A stretch of DNA of 58,141 bases from DATDCY01 sp031406795 [NCBI: Candidatus Rokuibacteriota bacterium] (GTDB taxonomy: Bacteria; JAUVQV01): NCBI GenBank assembly GCA_031406795.1, contig JANOHV010000236.1:1-58141 (forward strand). The letters run 5' to 3'. The translations under genes were made by a program, and so were the position numbers. The notes beneath the pieces were generated by a model that was given only the letters and a program-made list of their open reading frames with translations, ran no database searches and was not told the DNA's origin. The first letter of the stretch is position 1, and each line of letters opens with the position of its first letter. Positions 26,523-37,112 of this stretch are shown here, piece after piece.

Positions 26523-29156
26523 ATGAGCGGGTCGACCCCGATGATGCGCCAGTACCAGCGCATCAAGCAGGAGCATCCCGAGGCCATCCTGCTCTTCCAT
26601 CTCGGCGACTTCTACGAGATGTTCTTCGACGATGCGCGCGACGCCTCCCGCATTCTCAACATCACGCTGACGTCCCGCGACCGCCAGAAGGCCGACCCCA
26701 TCCCGCTCTGCGGCATCCCGGTGCATTCGGCCGAAAACTACATCACCCGTCTGCTCAAGGCCGGCCGCAAGGTGGCGGTCTGCGATCAGGTCGAGTCGCC
26801 CGCGGAGGCCGCGGGTCTGGTCCGCCGCGAAGTCACCCGGGTCATCACCCCCGGCACGGTGCTGGACGAGCGGATGCTCGAGGGGCGCGCGACCAATTAC
26901 CTCGTTGCGCTCGTCCCCGGGCAGACGAGGACGGGGCTCGCGGCGCTCGATTTCTCCACGGGCGAATTCCTCGTGCTCGAAACGGCCGCCGACAACAGCC
27001 GCGAGATCGAAGACCGGCTCGAGGGGTTCGCGCCCGCCGAACTGCTCCTGCCGCGCGTTGCCCGGCCGGAGGTGGAGAAGATGATCGCGCGCGTGCTTCC
27101 CGCCGTCGCGCTGACGCGACCGGACGACCCGGTCTCGTTCGACTCCGTCTCCGCTCGGCGCAGGCTGCTCGAGCATTTCGGCACCGCGACCCTCGACGGC
27201 TTCGGGCTCCCGGGGTACGAGGAGGGGGTGACGGCCGCGGGCGCGCTGCTGCACTATCTGCAACAGACGCAGCGCCGCCCGCTCGGCAACATCACGCGGC
27301 TCGCGCCCTGGCGCACGGAGGGGCGCCTGGCGCTCGACGCCGCCACGCAGCGCAATCTCGAACTGCTCGTCAACCTGGAGGACGGCCGCCGCGAACGCAG
27401 CCTGCTCTGGGTCCTCGATCGCACGCGCACACCGCTCGGTTCGCGGCGGCTGCGCGCCTGGATCATCGCGCCGCTGCTGGCGCCAACGGCGATTGCGGCG
27501 CGCCAGGACGCCGTCGAACGGCTGGTCGGCGAAGACGCGCTGCGCCAGCGGCTGCGGAGCGCGCTCGGCGGCATCCTCGATCTGGAGCGGCTGGCCAGCC
27601 GCATCGCCCTGAACAGCTCCGGACCGCACGATCTGGTTGCGCTTCGCGCCTCGCTGCGGCTGCTCCCGGAACTCTTCAGCGCCCTGCGGGACGACCCGGT
27701 GCCCCTGCTCGCGGGACTCGGCATGGCGGACAGCCTCGCCGACCTGTGCGCCGAGGCCGACCGGACCCTGGCCGAGTCGCCGCCGCCGCGGATCAGCCAG
27801 GGGGGCGTCGTCCGCGAAGGCGTCTGCGCCGAACTCGACGAACTGCGCCGACGCTCGCGCAATGCCCAGGAAGAACTCGCGGCGCTCGAGCGACGCGAGC
27901 GCGAGCGCACCGGCATTGGCACGCTCAAGGTCGGCTTCACCAAGGTCTTCGGCTACTACCTCGAGGTCACGCGCCCGAACCTCCCCCTGGTTCCGGCCGA
28001 CTACGTCCGGCGGCAGACGCTCGTCAACGCCGAGCGCTACCACTCGGCCGAACTCGCCGCGTTCGAGGAAGGGATACTCGGCGCCGAGGAAAAGTCGCTC
28101 GCCCTCGAAGCGCGGATCTTCGAGCAGCTGCGCGTCTTCCTTTCCGCGGCCGCGGGCAGGATCCAGGCCGCCGCCGCGGTCGTCGGCGAGATCGACGCGC
28201 TGCAGTCGCTCGCGGAAGTCGCGCTGCGCCAGGGCTACTCGCGCCCCGCGATCGACGACGGCCTGACGCTCGAAATCGTCGGCGGGCGCCACCCGGTGGT
28301 CGAGCTCGCCGGCGAAGAACGCTTCGTGCCCAACGACTGCCGCCTCGATGCGGGGGATTGCCAGCTGATGATCCTCACCGGTCCGAACATGGCCGGCAAG
28401 TCGACTTTTCTGCGGCAAACCGCCCTCATCGCGCTGATGGCGCAGATCGGCAGCTTCGTCCCGGCGGCCTCGGCCCGCATCGGCGTCGTCGACCGTATTT
28501 TCACGCGCATCGGCGCCGCCGACCGGCTTTCGCGCGGACAGAGCACTTTCATGGTCGAGATGACCGAAACGGCCAACATCCTGCACAACGCCACGGAGCG
28601 CAGCCTCGTGATCCTCGACGAGGTCGGGCGCGGCACGAGCACGTTCGACGGCCTGGCGATCGCCTGGGCCGTCGCCGAGCACCTGCACGGCGGCGGGCCG
28701 CGCGGGCCGCGCACCCTGTTCGCGACGCACTATCACCAGCTGACCGAGCTGCAGCTCACGTTGAGCCGTGCGCGGAATTTCACGGTGGCCGTGCGCGAGT
28801 GGGAGCAGCAGATACTCTTCCTGCGCACCATCATCCCGGGCGGCGCCGACCGCAGCTACGGGATCCAGGTAGCGCAACTGGCCGGCTTGCCGGCCTCGAC
28901 GCTCATCCGAGCCCGCGAGATCCTCGCCAATCTCGAGAGCGGCGAGCTGACGCTCGACGGCCTGCCGCGCATAGCGGAGCATGCGGCGGCGCCGGCGCCC
29001 CTGCCGCAACTCGAGCTTTTTCCCGCGCAGGAGCACGACGTCGTCCGTTCACTGCGCGGCATCGACCCGGACCGTCTGACCCCGCTCGAGGCCCTGCAGC
29101 TGCTCGTCGGCTGGAAGGCGGCCATCGGGCAGCCGATGCGCAGGATCGTCCCGTGA
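26523..29156 (+). CDS. mutS: DNA mismatch repair protein MutS
   Basis: Recognises base mismatches and recruits MutL. The 877-residue product has the mismatch-wedge motif HLGDFYEMF in domain I, connector and lever domains, Walker A ILTGPNMAGKSTFLRQ, the signature SRGQSTFMVEMTETANIL, Walker B SLVILDEVGRGTSTFDG and FATHYHQL. ATG 26523 is chosen from the promoter position and the typical N terminus TPMMRQYQRIK. The stop overlaps the amidase start by 4 nt, so DNA repair and envelope genes are in one transcript. mutL is not in the window. Confidence 0.97.
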   Translation: MSGSTPMMRQYQRIKQEHPEAILLFHLGDFYEMFFDDARDASRILNITLTSRDRQKADPIPLCGIPVHSAENYITRLLKAGRKVAVCDQVESPAEAAGLVRREVTRVITPGTVLDERMLEGRATNYLVALVPGQTRTGLAALDFSTGEFLVLETAADNSREIEDRLEGFAPAELLLPRVARPEVEKMIARVLPAVALTRPDDPVSFDSVSARRRLLEHFGTATLDGFGLPGYEEGVTAAGALLHYLQQTQRRPLGNITRLAPWRTEGRLALDAATQRNLELLVNLEDGRRERSLLWVLDRTRTPLGSRRLRAWIIAPLLAPTAIAARQDAVERLVGEDALRQRLRSALGGILDLERLASRIALNSSGPHDLVALRASLRLLPELFSALRDDPVPLLAGLGMADSLADLCAEADRTLAESPPPRISQGGVVREGVCAELDELRRRSRNAQEELAALERRERERTGIGTLKVGFTKVFGYYLEVTRPNLPLVPADYVRRQTLVNAERYHSAELAAFEEGILGAEEKSLALEARIFEQLRVFLSAAAGRIQAAAAVVGEIDALQSLAEVALRQGYSRPAIDDGLTLEIVGGRHPVVELAGEERFVPNDCRLDAGDCQLMILTGPNMAGKSTFLRQTALIALMAQIGSFVPAASARIGVVDRIFTRIGAADRLSRGQSTFMVEMTETANILHNATERSLVILDEVGRGTSTFDGLAIAWAVAEHLHGGGPRGPRTLFATHYHQLTELQLTLSRARNFTVAVREWEQQILFLRTIIPGGADRSYGIQVAQLAGLPASTLIRAREILANLESGELTLDGLPRIAEHAAAPAPLPQLELFPAQEHDVVRSLRGIDPDRLTPLEALQLLVGWKAAIGQPMRRIVP

Positions 29157-31408
29157 GACGGAGTCCGCGCCTCGCCGCCGCTGCGCTGGCCGCGCTGCTG
29201 CTTCTGCCCCTGCCGGTACGCGGCGCGGCCCCGGCCGCGAAGGGATCCGCAGCGCCGGCGGCGCTCTTCGCCAAGGCCGAGGAGTCCTTTTCCGCGCTTC
29301 GGGCGGACGCCCGGTCCCAGCGGCTGCGCCAGAATTTCCTCCGGGTGCTCGACGCCTACCGCCGGGTCTTCGAACAATTCCCCGCCACGCGCCAGGGCGA
29401 GCGCTCGCTGCTGCGCGCCGGGGAACTCATGACGCTGCTGTTCCGCTGGACCGGGCTGGAGGGAGACCTTCTGCTGGCCCAGAACTACTATCAGCGGCTC
29501 GTCCTGGCATCGCCGAAGAGCCCGCTGGCAGACGATGCGCTGCTGGCGATCGCCTACCTCCATCTCGATCATTTCAAGGACCCCGCCCAGGCCTGGCTGC
29601 GCTTTCGGGCTGTCACGGAACTTTCGCCGAAAGGCGACAAGGTCGGCGAGGCAAAGAGGATGCTCAAGCGGCTTGCGGCTCACGCTGCTACGGACAAGCC
29701 GGCCCCGGCCAGCGAGGCTGTCGATCTCTCCTGCCCGGTGCCCCCGCTGGCGGCGTCGGCCACGGCTGTCCCGGCGCCGACGGTTATCTCCCTGCCCCCG
29801 CCGACGGTCATCACGATGCCGGCGCCGGCAGCCGGCGCTTCGCCGCAGTCGAGCGGCCCGCCCCCCCCGAAGCCGCAGCCGCCGCTCCCGGCGCCGGAGA
29901 CCGCCTCGGCGCTCAACCGCGTCAGCAATCTGCGCCACTGGTCGAACCCCGAATATTCGCGCGTCGTCATCGATCTCGACCGCAAGACCAATTTCTACTC
30001 CAACCTGCTCGAAGACCGTTCCGGCAGCGGCGCCCCGCCGCGGCTGTACATCGATCTGTTCAACTCGGTCATCGAGGAGCGGATCTGCAAACCGATCCAC
30101 GTGAACGACGGCATTCTCCACGGCATCCGGGCCGGGCAGCACTCCGGCGACACCGTCCGTATCGTCCTCGACATCGACGGGTTGCGCACCTACCGGATCT
30201 TCCCGATGCAGAACCCGTTCCGGATCGTCGTCGACGTCACCGGTGGCGAGGCGGCCACGGGCGGGACCCCTGTTGCCGCGACTGCCGACTTACCCGCGCC
30301 CGTCGTCGCGATCGCTGAACCGCGGACCGTGGCCGCCAAGGGCGCGCCGCCCGCGGACTCTCTCCCGTCCCCGGCGAGCGCCCCGTCGACGCCACCGGCG
30401 CCCTCGCCGCGCTACACGCCCGAACCGGTGCCGGAACTCATCCCGCTGCCGACATTCAGCCGCGAACCCGGCCCGCCGATCCCGGGGGCGTCGCCGCGGC
30501 CGGCGCCGGACGTGCCTCCGCCCGTCGCGGCCCCCACGACCTTCTCCGGTTCCGTCGCGGAAACGGCGCCCGCGGCCTCGCCCAGGCCGGCGCCGACGCC
30601 CCTGAGCGGCGGCCGCCCGGCCACCGGCGCCCCACGGTCCGCCCGCCCGGTTGCCGGCTCGCCCAGCGGCGGCGGCAAGCCGTCGCTGGCGCGTCAACTC
30701 GGGCTGGGGGTGCGCCGCGTGGTCATCGACGCGGGCCACGGCGCTCACGACCCCGGGGCCATCGGTGTCGACGGCCTCCAGGAGAAAGAGGTGACCCTCG
30801 ACCTGGCGCTGCGCATTCGCGACATCCTGCAGGCGGCCGGCTACGAGACGGTGCTCACCCGCGACCGCGACGTCTACCTGCCGCTCGAGGAGCGCACGGC
30901 GCTCGCGAACACCGCCCGCGGCGACCTGTTCCTCTCGCTGCACTGCAACGCGAGCGACACCGGCAAGCTCAGCGGCGTCGAGACCTACTTCCTCAACCTC
31001 GCCTCGAACGTGCGTTCCATGAAGACCGCTGCGCGCGAGAACAGTATGGCCGTCGCCAACATGAGCGATCTGCAGCAGATCGTCCGGGAGATCCAGAACT
31101 CCAAAATGGACGAATCCAGCCAGTTCGCCGCGCGGATTCAGCGCTCGCTGCACGACACCCTGCACCGCAAGTACCCCGACATCAAGAACCTCGGCGTCAA
31201 GCAGGCGCCCTTCTACGTGCTCATCGGCGCGCAGATGCCCAGCGTGCTCGCCGAAGTCTCCTTCATCAACCACCGTACGGAGGGCCGCAGGTTGGCCGAC
31301 CCGGCCTACCGTCAGCTGATCGCGCAGGCCATCGTCGACGGTGTCAAGCGCTACGTCCGGACGGTGAAGACCGCCGCTATCGAGAGTCCCGGGAGACCGA
31401 CCCCATGA
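29153..31408 (+). CDS. N-acetylmuramoyl-L-alanine amidase with AMIN domain and Pro-rich linkers
   Basis: A 751-residue periplasmic peptidoglycan hydrolase (AmiC-like) that splits daughter cells. The signal peptide is [18 protein letters not shown] helical TPR-like region covers about 35-165 and a Pro-rich linker 185-250. The AMIN domain covers 250-362 ([20 protein letters not shown]), followed by a second Pro/Ala linker 365-515. The amidase_3 domain runs from about 520 to 735, with zinc and catalytic residues in [30 protein letters not shown] and [12 protein letters not shown] 29153 overlaps the mutS stop (GTGA); its stop overlaps the next ATG. It is longer than typical AmiC (about 420-450) because of the linkers. 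Confidence 0.93.
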   Translation: MRRSPRLAAAALAALLLLPLPVRGAAPAAKGSAAPAALFAKAEESFSALRADARSQRLRQNFLRVLDAYRRVFEQFPATRQGERSLLRAGELMTLLFRWTGLEGDLLLAQNYYQRLVLASPKSPLADDALLAIAYLHLDHFKDPAQAWLRFRAVTELSPKGDKVGEAKRMLKRLAAHAATDKPAPASEAVDLSCPVPPLAASATAVPAPTVISLPPPTVITMPAPAAGASPQSSGPPPPKPQPPLPAPETASALNRVSNLRHWSNPEYSRVVIDLDRKTNFYSNLLEDRSGSGAPPRLYIDLFNSVIEERICKPIHVNDGILHGIRAGQHSGDTVRIVLDIDGLRTYRIFPMQNPFRIVVDVTGGEAATGGTPVAATADLPAPVVAIAEPRTVAAKGAPPADSLPSPASAPSTPPAPSPRYTPEPVPELIPLPTFSREPGPPIPGASPRPAPDVPPPVAAPTTFSGSVAETAPAASPRPAPTPLSGGRPATGAPRSARPVAGSPSGGGKPSLARQLGLGVRRVVIDAGHGAHDPGAIGVDGLQEKEVTLDLALRIRDILQAAGYETVLTRDRDVYLPLEERTALANTARGDLFLSLHCNASDTGKLSGVETYFLNLASNVRSMKTAARENSMAVANMSDLQQIVREIQNSKMDESSQFAARIQRSLHDTLHRKYPDIKNLGVKQAPFYVLIGAQMPSVLAEVSFINHRTEGRRLADPAYRQLIAQAIVDGVKRYVRTVKTAAIESPGRPTP

Positions 31409-33459
31409 GCCAGCACCCGCCGATCGCGCGCACGCGCAATATCGGCATCATCGCGCACATCGACGCCGGCAAGACCACGGTCAGCGAGCGTTTCCTCTTC
31501 TACTCCGGCCGGAGTCACAAGATCGGCGAGGTTCACGATGGCGCCGCGACGATGGACTGGATGCCCCAGGAGCAGGAGCGCGGGATCACGATCACCGCCG
31601 CCGCCACCACCTTCGCCTGGCGCGAGCACCAGGTGAACCTCATCGACACCCCGGGGCACGTCGACTTCACGATCGAGGTCGAGCGCTCGCTGCGCGTCCT
31701 CGACGGTGCGATCGCGGTCTTCTGCGGCGTCGCGGGGGTGCAGCCGCAAACGGAAACCGTCTGGCGTCAGGCGCAGCGCTGGCGGGTGCCGATTGTCTGT
31801 TTCGTCAACAAGCTCGATCGCATCGGCGCGGACTACGACGCCGTCGTCGCCGCGATCGCCGAGCGTCTCGGTTCCGTGCCGGTGTCCCTGCAGCTGCCGA
31901 TCGGCATCGAGAAGGAGTTTCGGGGCGTCGTCGACCTGCTGCGCATGCGGGCGCTGCTCTGGGGGAGCGAGGATCTCGGCGCGGAGGTCGAGATCGCGGC
32001 GATCCCCGCCGAGCTGGCCGCGCCCGCCGCCGCCGCCCGCGCACGCTTGGTCGAGACGGTCGCCGAGCATGACGAGGGCCTGTTGGCGATCTACCTCGAG
32101 AATCCCGACCCGAACGCCGAGGAGATCCTCGCCGCGGTGCGACGCCTGACCATCGCCCGCGCGATCACGCCGGTGCTCTGCGGCAGCGCGCTTCGCAACA
32201 AGGGCGTGCAGCCGCTGCTCGACGCGGTCGTCGACCTGCTCCCCTCCCCCGCCGATGTCCCGCCCGTCGAGGGCACCAACCCCGGCACCGGGGCGATCGA
32301 GCACCGCGAGCCGCGGATCGGGGCGCCGCTCTGCGCCCTGGCTTTCAAGGTCATGACCGCCGAGGATCGGCGCCTGACCTACCTGCGCATCTACTCCGGC
32401 CGGCTCCGCGCCGGCGAGTCCGTGCTCAACACCACGCGGTCGCAGCAGGAGAAGGTCGCCCGGATCTTCCGGATGCACGCCAACAAGCGCGAGCGCATCG
32501 ACGAGGCGGTGGCGGGCGACATCGTGGCCGCCGCCGGGCTCAAGAGCGCCGGCACCGGGGACACGCTCACCGACCCGGCCCGACCGCTGCTGCTCGAACC
32601 GATGCGCTTCACGAACCCGGTGATCGCCCTGGCAGTCGAACCGCGCAGCGGCGCCGACACCGACAAGCTCGCGCAGGCGCTCGGCAAGCTGGCCGGCGAG
32701 GACCCGACGCTCGGGGTGCGGACCGACCCCGACACCGGCCAGAACATCATCTCGGGCATGGGCGAACTGCATCTCGAAATCGTCCTCGACCGGATCGACC
32801 GTGAGTTTCGGGTGCCGGTGCGCTCGGGCCGCCCGCAGGTCATCCACCGCGAGACGATTTCGCGCGCGATCGAACACGAGGCCGCTTTCCAGCGCGAGAT
32901 CGCCGGGCAGACCATGCGGGCCGAGGTCGCGCTGTCGATCCGGCCGCTCGAGCGCGGCGCCGGCACGCGGGTCGTCTTCGAACCGCGCGCCGCGCCCCTC
33001 CCCGAACCGGTCAGCACCGCAATCACCGAGGGCGTCACCGACTGCTTCGGCGCCGGAATGCTCTCGGGTTACCCGGTCACCGACCTCGAGGTGATCGTGA
33101 CCCGAGTCCTGTTCCGCGCCGACGACCCGTTCGTGATGGGCTTCAAGATCGCCGCCGCGCGCGCTTTTCGCGAGGCGACCGGGATGGCCGGCCTGATCCG
33201 GCTCGAGCCGATCATGCTCCTCGAGGTGGAGACGCCCGAGGAGTACACCGGGGAGATCATTCGCGATCTCTCGGCGCGCCGCGGCCGCATCGAGGCGATG
33301 CATCAGCAGGGGACGATCCGCCTGATCGACGCGCTCGCCCCGCTGCGGGAGCTCTTCGGCTATTCGACCGCCCTGCGTTCGCTCTCCCAGGGCCGCGCCT
33401 CGTTCTCGATGCATTTCTCGCGCTACGGCGAAGTGCCCCCGGAGCGACCGAACCCGTAA
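31405..33459 (+). CDS. fusA: Elongation factor G (second copy)
   Basis: Ribosomal translocase-type GTPase of 684 residues with canonical motifs: G1 AHIDAGKT, switch I ERGITIT, G3 DTPGHVDF with the catalytic His, and G4 NKLD. Domains II-V follow, with the domain IV loop [12 protein letters not shown] and the elbow [13 protein letters not shown]. It is not in a str operon with S7, S12 and EF-Tu, so it may be one of two specialised EF-G copies (compare spd-EFG1/2 in delta-proteobacteria) and not the housekeeping gene. ATG 31405 overlaps the amidase stop by 4 nt; the exporter gene starts 3 bases after the stop. Confidence 0.93.
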   Translation: MSQHPPIARTRNIGIIAHIDAGKTTVSERFLFYSGRSHKIGEVHDGAATMDWMPQEQERGITITAAATTFAWREHQVNLIDTPGHVDFTIEVERSLRVLDGAIAVFCGVAGVQPQTETVWRQAQRWRVPIVCFVNKLDRIGADYDAVVAAIAERLGSVPVSLQLPIGIEKEFRGVVDLLRMRALLWGSEDLGAEVEIAAIPAELAAPAAAARARLVETVAEHDEGLLAIYLENPDPNAEEILAAVRRLTIARAITPVLCGSALRNKGVQPLLDAVVDLLPSPADVPPVEGTNPGTGAIEHREPRIGAPLCALAFKVMTAEDRRLTYLRIYSGRLRAGESVLNTTRSQQEKVARIFRMHANKRERIDEAVAGDIVAAAGLKSAGTGDTLTDPARPLLLEPMRFTNPVIALAVEPRSGADTDKLAQALGKLAGEDPTLGVRTDPDTGQNIISGMGELHLEIVLDRIDREFRVPVRSGRPQVIHRETISRAIEHEAAFQREIAGQTMRAEVALSIRPLERGAGTRVVFEPRAAPLPEPVSTAITEGVTDCFGAGMLSGYPVTDLEVIVTRVLFRADDPFVMGFKIAAARAFREATGMAGLIRLEPIMLLEVETPEEYTGEIIRDLSARRGRIEAMHQQGTIRLIDALAPLRELFGYSTALRSLSQGRASFSMHFSRYGEVPPERPNP

Positions 33460-33462
33460 TCG

Positions 33463-35235
33463 ATGGCGGACTTCGCGGCCTACCGGACGCTCAAACCGTC
33501 CTTCACCCGCCAGCGCCGGGTCCTGGCGCTGGGCATTCTCACGCTGCTGCTGACCAACCTCTTCACCTTCGTCGGGCCCTGGGTCGCGAAACTGGCGATC
33601 GACGGCCTGCAGGCGCGGCTGACCGCGACGACCCTGCTGAGATATTGTTCGTTGATCATCGGCGCCGCGCTGCTGCAGGGCCTCTTCCGCTACTGGTCGC
33701 GGCTGCAGGTCATCGGCGTTTCGCGCGAGGTCGAATTCGATTTGCGCAATCTCGTGTTCACCCGGTTGCTCGCGCAGGGCCCGGAGTTCTTCCAGCGTCA
33801 TCGGATCGGCGACCTGATGAGCCGCGCCACCTCCGACATCGAGGCGGTGCGGATGGTCGTCGGTCCGGGCATCATGCAGCTGGCGAACACGGTCTTCACC
33901 TTCGTGATCGCCATCGCGATGATGCTCTCCCTCGACCCCGTGCTGACGCTCTGGTCCCTGCTGCCGATGCCGGCGATCGCGCTGGTCATGTACCTCTCCG
34001 CGCAGCTCTACCACCGCCGCTTTCTCGACGTGCAGGTGCAGCAGGCCCGGCTGAACTCCGCCGCCCAGGAGAACTTCTCCGGCATCCGCGTCGTGAAGAC
34101 CTACGGGCTGGAAGAAGCTCAGCGCGAGGTCTTCCTCTCGGCGAACCGCGAGTACCTCGCCCGCAACATGCGACTGGCCCGCGCGCTCGGTTTCTTCCAC
34201 CCGCTCGTGGCGATGATCGCCGGCCTCGGCACGCTCATCGTCCTCTGGGCCGGCGGGCGCCGCATCATCGCGGGCGGGTGCACCCTCGGCACGCTCGTCG
34301 CCTTCATGGCGCTCTTCGGCCTGATGACCTGGCCGACCATCGCGCTGGGCTGGGTCGTGAGCCTGTTTCAGCGGGGTTCGGCGGCGATGGGCCGGATCAA
34401 CGAGATCCTTCTGGCCCCGGTGGCCGTCGCCGACCCCGCGGATCCCGTCGCCCCCGCGGCGTCGAGCGGCGGCGCCTCCCTCGAGTTTCGCCGGCTCACG
34501 TTCACCTATCCGGGACGGGCCGACGCGGCGCTGCGCGAGCTCAGCTTCGCGGTGGCGGCCGGCGAGCGGGTGGCGATCGTCGGCCGCACCGGGTCGGGAA
34601 AGAGCACGCTGCTCTCGTTGATCCCCCGGCTCTGGCCGCTGGCTGACGGCTGCGTCTTCGTCGACGGGGTCGACGTCAACCGCCAGCGCCTGGAGCGCCT
34701 GCGCGCAGGCATCGGTTTTGTCCCCCAGGAGACCTTCCTTTTCTCCGACACCATCGCGGCGAACATCGCGCTGCCCGAGGGCGAGGTGGACGCGTCGACG
34801 CTCGCCGAGGTCGCGGCGGCGGGGGCGACCGCGCAGTTCGCCGATGACGTTGCAGGCTTCCCCGACGGCTGGAGCACGCTGGTCGGCGAACGCGGCATCA
34901 CGCTCTCCGGCGGCCAGAAACAACGCGCGGCGATTGCCCGGGCCCTGTTGCGGCGCCCGCGGCTGCTGATTCTCGACGACGCGCTCTCCTCGGTCGACAC
35001 CGAGACCGAGGAGAGGATTCTCGATGGCGTGATGCGCGCGCACCCCGAGCGCACCGTGGTGTTCGTCTCGCACCGCCTCTCGACGATGCGGCGCGCCGAC
35101 CGCATCCTGGTGCTGGAGGGCGGGGCGCTCGTCGAATCGGGGACGCACGAGGCCCTGATGGCCGCGGGCGGCTCGTATCGGCGGCTCATCGACCAGCAGC
35201 TGCTGACCGAAGAGCTCGAGCGCGAGGACGGCTGA
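33463..35235 (+). CDS. ABC exporter half-transporter, ATPase with degenerate Walker B
   Basis: A 590-residue fused membrane-ATPase subunit: six hydrophobic helices in about 1-300 and the ATPase domain from about 340. Walker A is VAIVGRTGSGKSTL, the Q-loop GFVPQETFLFSD, the signature LSGGQKQRAAIARALL, and Walker B LLILDDALSSVD, where Asp replaces the catalytic Glu. Together with its neighbour it should form a heterodimeric type IV exporter of the MdlAB/TM287-288 kind in the inner membrane; substrates could be lipids or drugs. Its stop overlaps the ATG of the partner (TGATG). Confidence 0.93.
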   Translation: MADFAAYRTLKPSFTRQRRVLALGILTLLLTNLFTFVGPWVAKLAIDGLQARLTATTLLRYCSLIIGAALLQGLFRYWSRLQVIGVSREVEFDLRNLVFTRLLAQGPEFFQRHRIGDLMSRATSDIEAVRMVVGPGIMQLANTVFTFVIAIAMMLSLDPVLTLWSLLPMPAIALVMYLSAQLYHRRFLDVQVQQARLNSAAQENFSGIRVVKTYGLEEAQREVFLSANREYLARNMRLARALGFFHPLVAMIAGLGTLIVLWAGGRRIIAGGCTLGTLVAFMALFGLMTWPTIALGWVVSLFQRGSAAMGRINEILLAPVAVADPADPVAPAASSGGASLEFRRLTFTYPGRADAALRELSFAVAAGERVAIVGRTGSGKSTLLSLIPRLWPLADGCVFVDGVDVNRQRLERLRAGIGFVPQETFLFSDTIAANIALPEGEVDASTLAEVAAAGATAQFADDVAGFPDGWSTLVGERGITLSGGQKQRAAIARALLRRPRLLILDDALSSVDTETEERILDGVMRAHPERTVVFVSHRLSTMRRADRILVLEGGALVESGTHEALMAAGGSYRRLIDQQLLTEELEREDG

Positions 35236-37001
35236 TGCGCCACGACCACCTGATCGACGAAATCGAGCCGCGCGGCTTCGACCGCGCGTTGCTGCGCAGG
35301 CTGCTCGGCTATCTCGCGCCCTACCGCGGGGAGGTGGCGTTTTCGATCCTGCTGCTCTTCGGCGCGGCGTTGCTGCAGCTGGTCGGTCCGTACCTGGTCA
35401 AGGTCGGCATCGACCAGTACATCGCGGCCGGGAACCTCTCCGGGCTCGATCGGGTCGCGCTGCTGTTCATCGCGGCCGCGCTTGCGGGTTTCGCGCTGCG
35501 TTACGCCCAGACGCTGCTGACCTACCGCATCGGCCAACGCGCCATGATGGATCTGCGCCTGGCGGTCTTCGACCGGATCGAGGCCCAGTCGCTCGCGTAC
35601 TTCGACCGCAACCCCACCGGGCGGCTGATGACCCGCGTCGGCAGCGATGTCGAGGTGCTTCAGGAACTCTTCTCCAGCGGTGCGATCACGGTCTTCGGCG
35701 ATCTGTTCACCGTGATCGGCGTCGTCGCGGCGATGCTCGCCATCAACGTGCGCCTCGCGCTGGTCTCCTTCGCGGTGTTGCCGCTGCTCTTCGGCGCGAC
35801 GATCCTGTTCCGCAGCCGCGTGCGCCGCTCGTTCCGCGCGATCCGCCAGAAAGTGGCGCGGATGAACTCCTATCTCAACGAGCACCTGAGCGGCATCGCG
35901 GTCGTCAAGCTCTTCTGGCGCGAGCGCTCGGCGGCGGCGCGCTTCGAGAGCATCAACGACGAGCACCGTCAGGCCTTCCTCGGCGCCGTGCAGGCCTACG
36001 CGATCTTCTTTCCCGTCGTCGAGTTCATCGGCGCGCTGGCCATGGCGCTGCTGCTCGGGTACGGCGGCGTGCAGATCATCGGCGGGACCCTGAGCTTCGG
36101 CAGTCTCGTGGCCTTCCTCGAGTACGTTCAGCGCTTCTACAAACCCGTGCAGGACCTCGCGGAAAAGTTCAACATCCTCCAGTCGGCGATGGCGGCCGCC
36201 GAACGCATCTTCTCCGTGCTCGACAGCGTGCCGGAAATCCGCGACCCCGAGGCTCCCGCCCCGGCCGGCCGCGCCCGGGGCGCCGTCGAGTTCCGCGACG
36301 TCAGCTTCTCATACAAGCCCGGGGAGGAGATCCTGCGCAACATCTCCCTCGCGATCGCCCCGGGGGAGCTCGTCGCGATCGTCGGCGCGACCGGCGCCGG
36401 CAAGTCGTCGATCATCAGCCTCCTCGGGCGCCTGTACGACCCGCAGTCCGGGGCGGTGCTGCTCGATGGACGCGACGTCCGCGAATACACGCAGCGGCAC
36501 CTGCACCGGCAGATGGCGGTCGTGCTCCAGGATGTCTTCCTCTTCTCGGGGACGGTCCGCGGCAACATCGCGCTCGGGAACCCGCAGATCACGCCGGAGG
36601 CGACCGAGGAGGCGGCGCGGCGTGTCGGCGCGGACTCGTTCATCCGCCGCCTGCCGCGGGGGTACGAGACGGAGGTCGGCGAGCGAGGGGCGCTGCTGTC
36701 GGTCGGCCAGAAGCAGCTGCTCTCGTTCGCCCGGGCGCTCGCCCATGACCCGCCGCTGCTGATCCTGGACGAGGCGACCTCCTCGGTCGATTCCGAGAGC
36801 GAAATGCTGATCCAGCAGGCGCTCGCGGTGCTCTTCGCGGGGCGCACCTCGATCGTCATCGCGCACCGGCTCTCGACGATCCGCGGCGCCGACCGGATCG
36901 TGACGCTGCACAAGGGCCGGATCCGCGAGAGCGGCACGCACGCCGAGCTGCTCCACCTCAACGGCATCTACGCCAAACTTCACCGCCTGCAATACTCGTA
37001 A
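35235..37001 (+). CDS. ABC exporter half-transporter, catalytic partner
   Basis: A 588-residue partner subunit with six predicted helices, then Walker A VAIVGATGAGKSSII, Q-loop VVLQDVFLFSGTV, signature LSVGQKQLLSFARAL and Walker B LLILDEATSSVDSESE with the catalytic Glu. The non-standard LSVGQ signature faces the Asp-containing site of the other half, as expected for one degenerate and one active ATP site. It is last in the mutS-amidase-fusA-ABC-ABC string and is followed by the repeat-rich spacer. Confidence 0.93.
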   Translation: MRHDHLIDEIEPRGFDRALLRRLLGYLAPYRGEVAFSILLLFGAALLQLVGPYLVKVGIDQYIAAGNLSGLDRVALLFIAAALAGFALRYAQTLLTYRIGQRAMMDLRLAVFDRIEAQSLAYFDRNPTGRLMTRVGSDVEVLQELFSSGAITVFGDLFTVIGVVAAMLAINVRLALVSFAVLPLLFGATILFRSRVRRSFRAIRQKVARMNSYLNEHLSGIAVVKLFWRERSAAARFESINDEHRQAFLGAVQAYAIFFPVVEFIGALAMALLLGYGGVQIIGGTLSFGSLVAFLEYVQRFYKPVQDLAEKFNILQSAMAAAERIFSVLDSVPEIRDPEAPAPAGRARGAVEFRDVSFSYKPGEEILRNISLAIAPGELVAIVGATGAGKSSIISLLGRLYDPQSGAVLLDGRDVREYTQRHLHRQMAVVLQDVFLFSGTVRGNIALGNPQITPEATEEAARRVGADSFIRRLPRGYETEVGERGALLSVGQKQLLSFARALAHDPPLLILDEATSSVDSESEMLIQQALAVLFAGRTSIVIAHRLSTIRGADRIVTLHKGRIRESGTHAELLHLNGIYAKLHRLQYS

Positions 37002-37007
37002 CGTTCC

Positions 37008-37034
37008 GGCCGCTGAAAAGGGCCGATCTGACGC
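37008..37034 (-). repeat. Partial copy of the 136-bp repeat family (end fragment)
   Basis: GGCCGCTGAAAAGGGCC followed by GATCTG resembles, in inverse orientation, the terminal hairpin of the repeat at 91-98 and 37164-37183. Only the conserved end is present. Confidence 0.6.
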
Positions 37035-37101
37035 GGGAGGGGGTGAACCCCTCCCCTACGTCCGCACGAAGTCGTCGTAGGGGCGGGGTTGATCCCCGCC
37101 C
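37035..37101. repeat. Paired GC-rich hairpins flanking a CTACG/CGTAG dyad
   Basis: GGGAGGGG-GTGAA-CCCCTCCC (37035-37055) and GGGCGGGG-TTGAT-CCCCGCCC (37081-37101), with CTACG (37056-37060) and CGTAG (37076-37080) between them. This is a composite palindromic intergenic element. The second hairpin is nearly the same as the one at 48330-48355. Confidence 0.75.
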
Positions 37102-37112
37102 GGCATCTCGAT

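Noticed and set aside
27746-29152. Long open frame inside mutS in frame with the amidase
   Set aside because: Arg/Gly-rich shadow translation. The amidase has a clear GTG start with signal peptide at 29153, overlapping the mutS stop.
31351-35148. Antisense open frame of 1265 codons opposite the second EF-G and the exporter
   Set aside because: Composition is Arg/Asp/Gly/His-rich with no recognisable domain. It mirrors codon bias of the sense genes, whose motifs are unmistakable. The same applies to the 859-codon frame opposite mutS and the 829-codon frame opposite valS.
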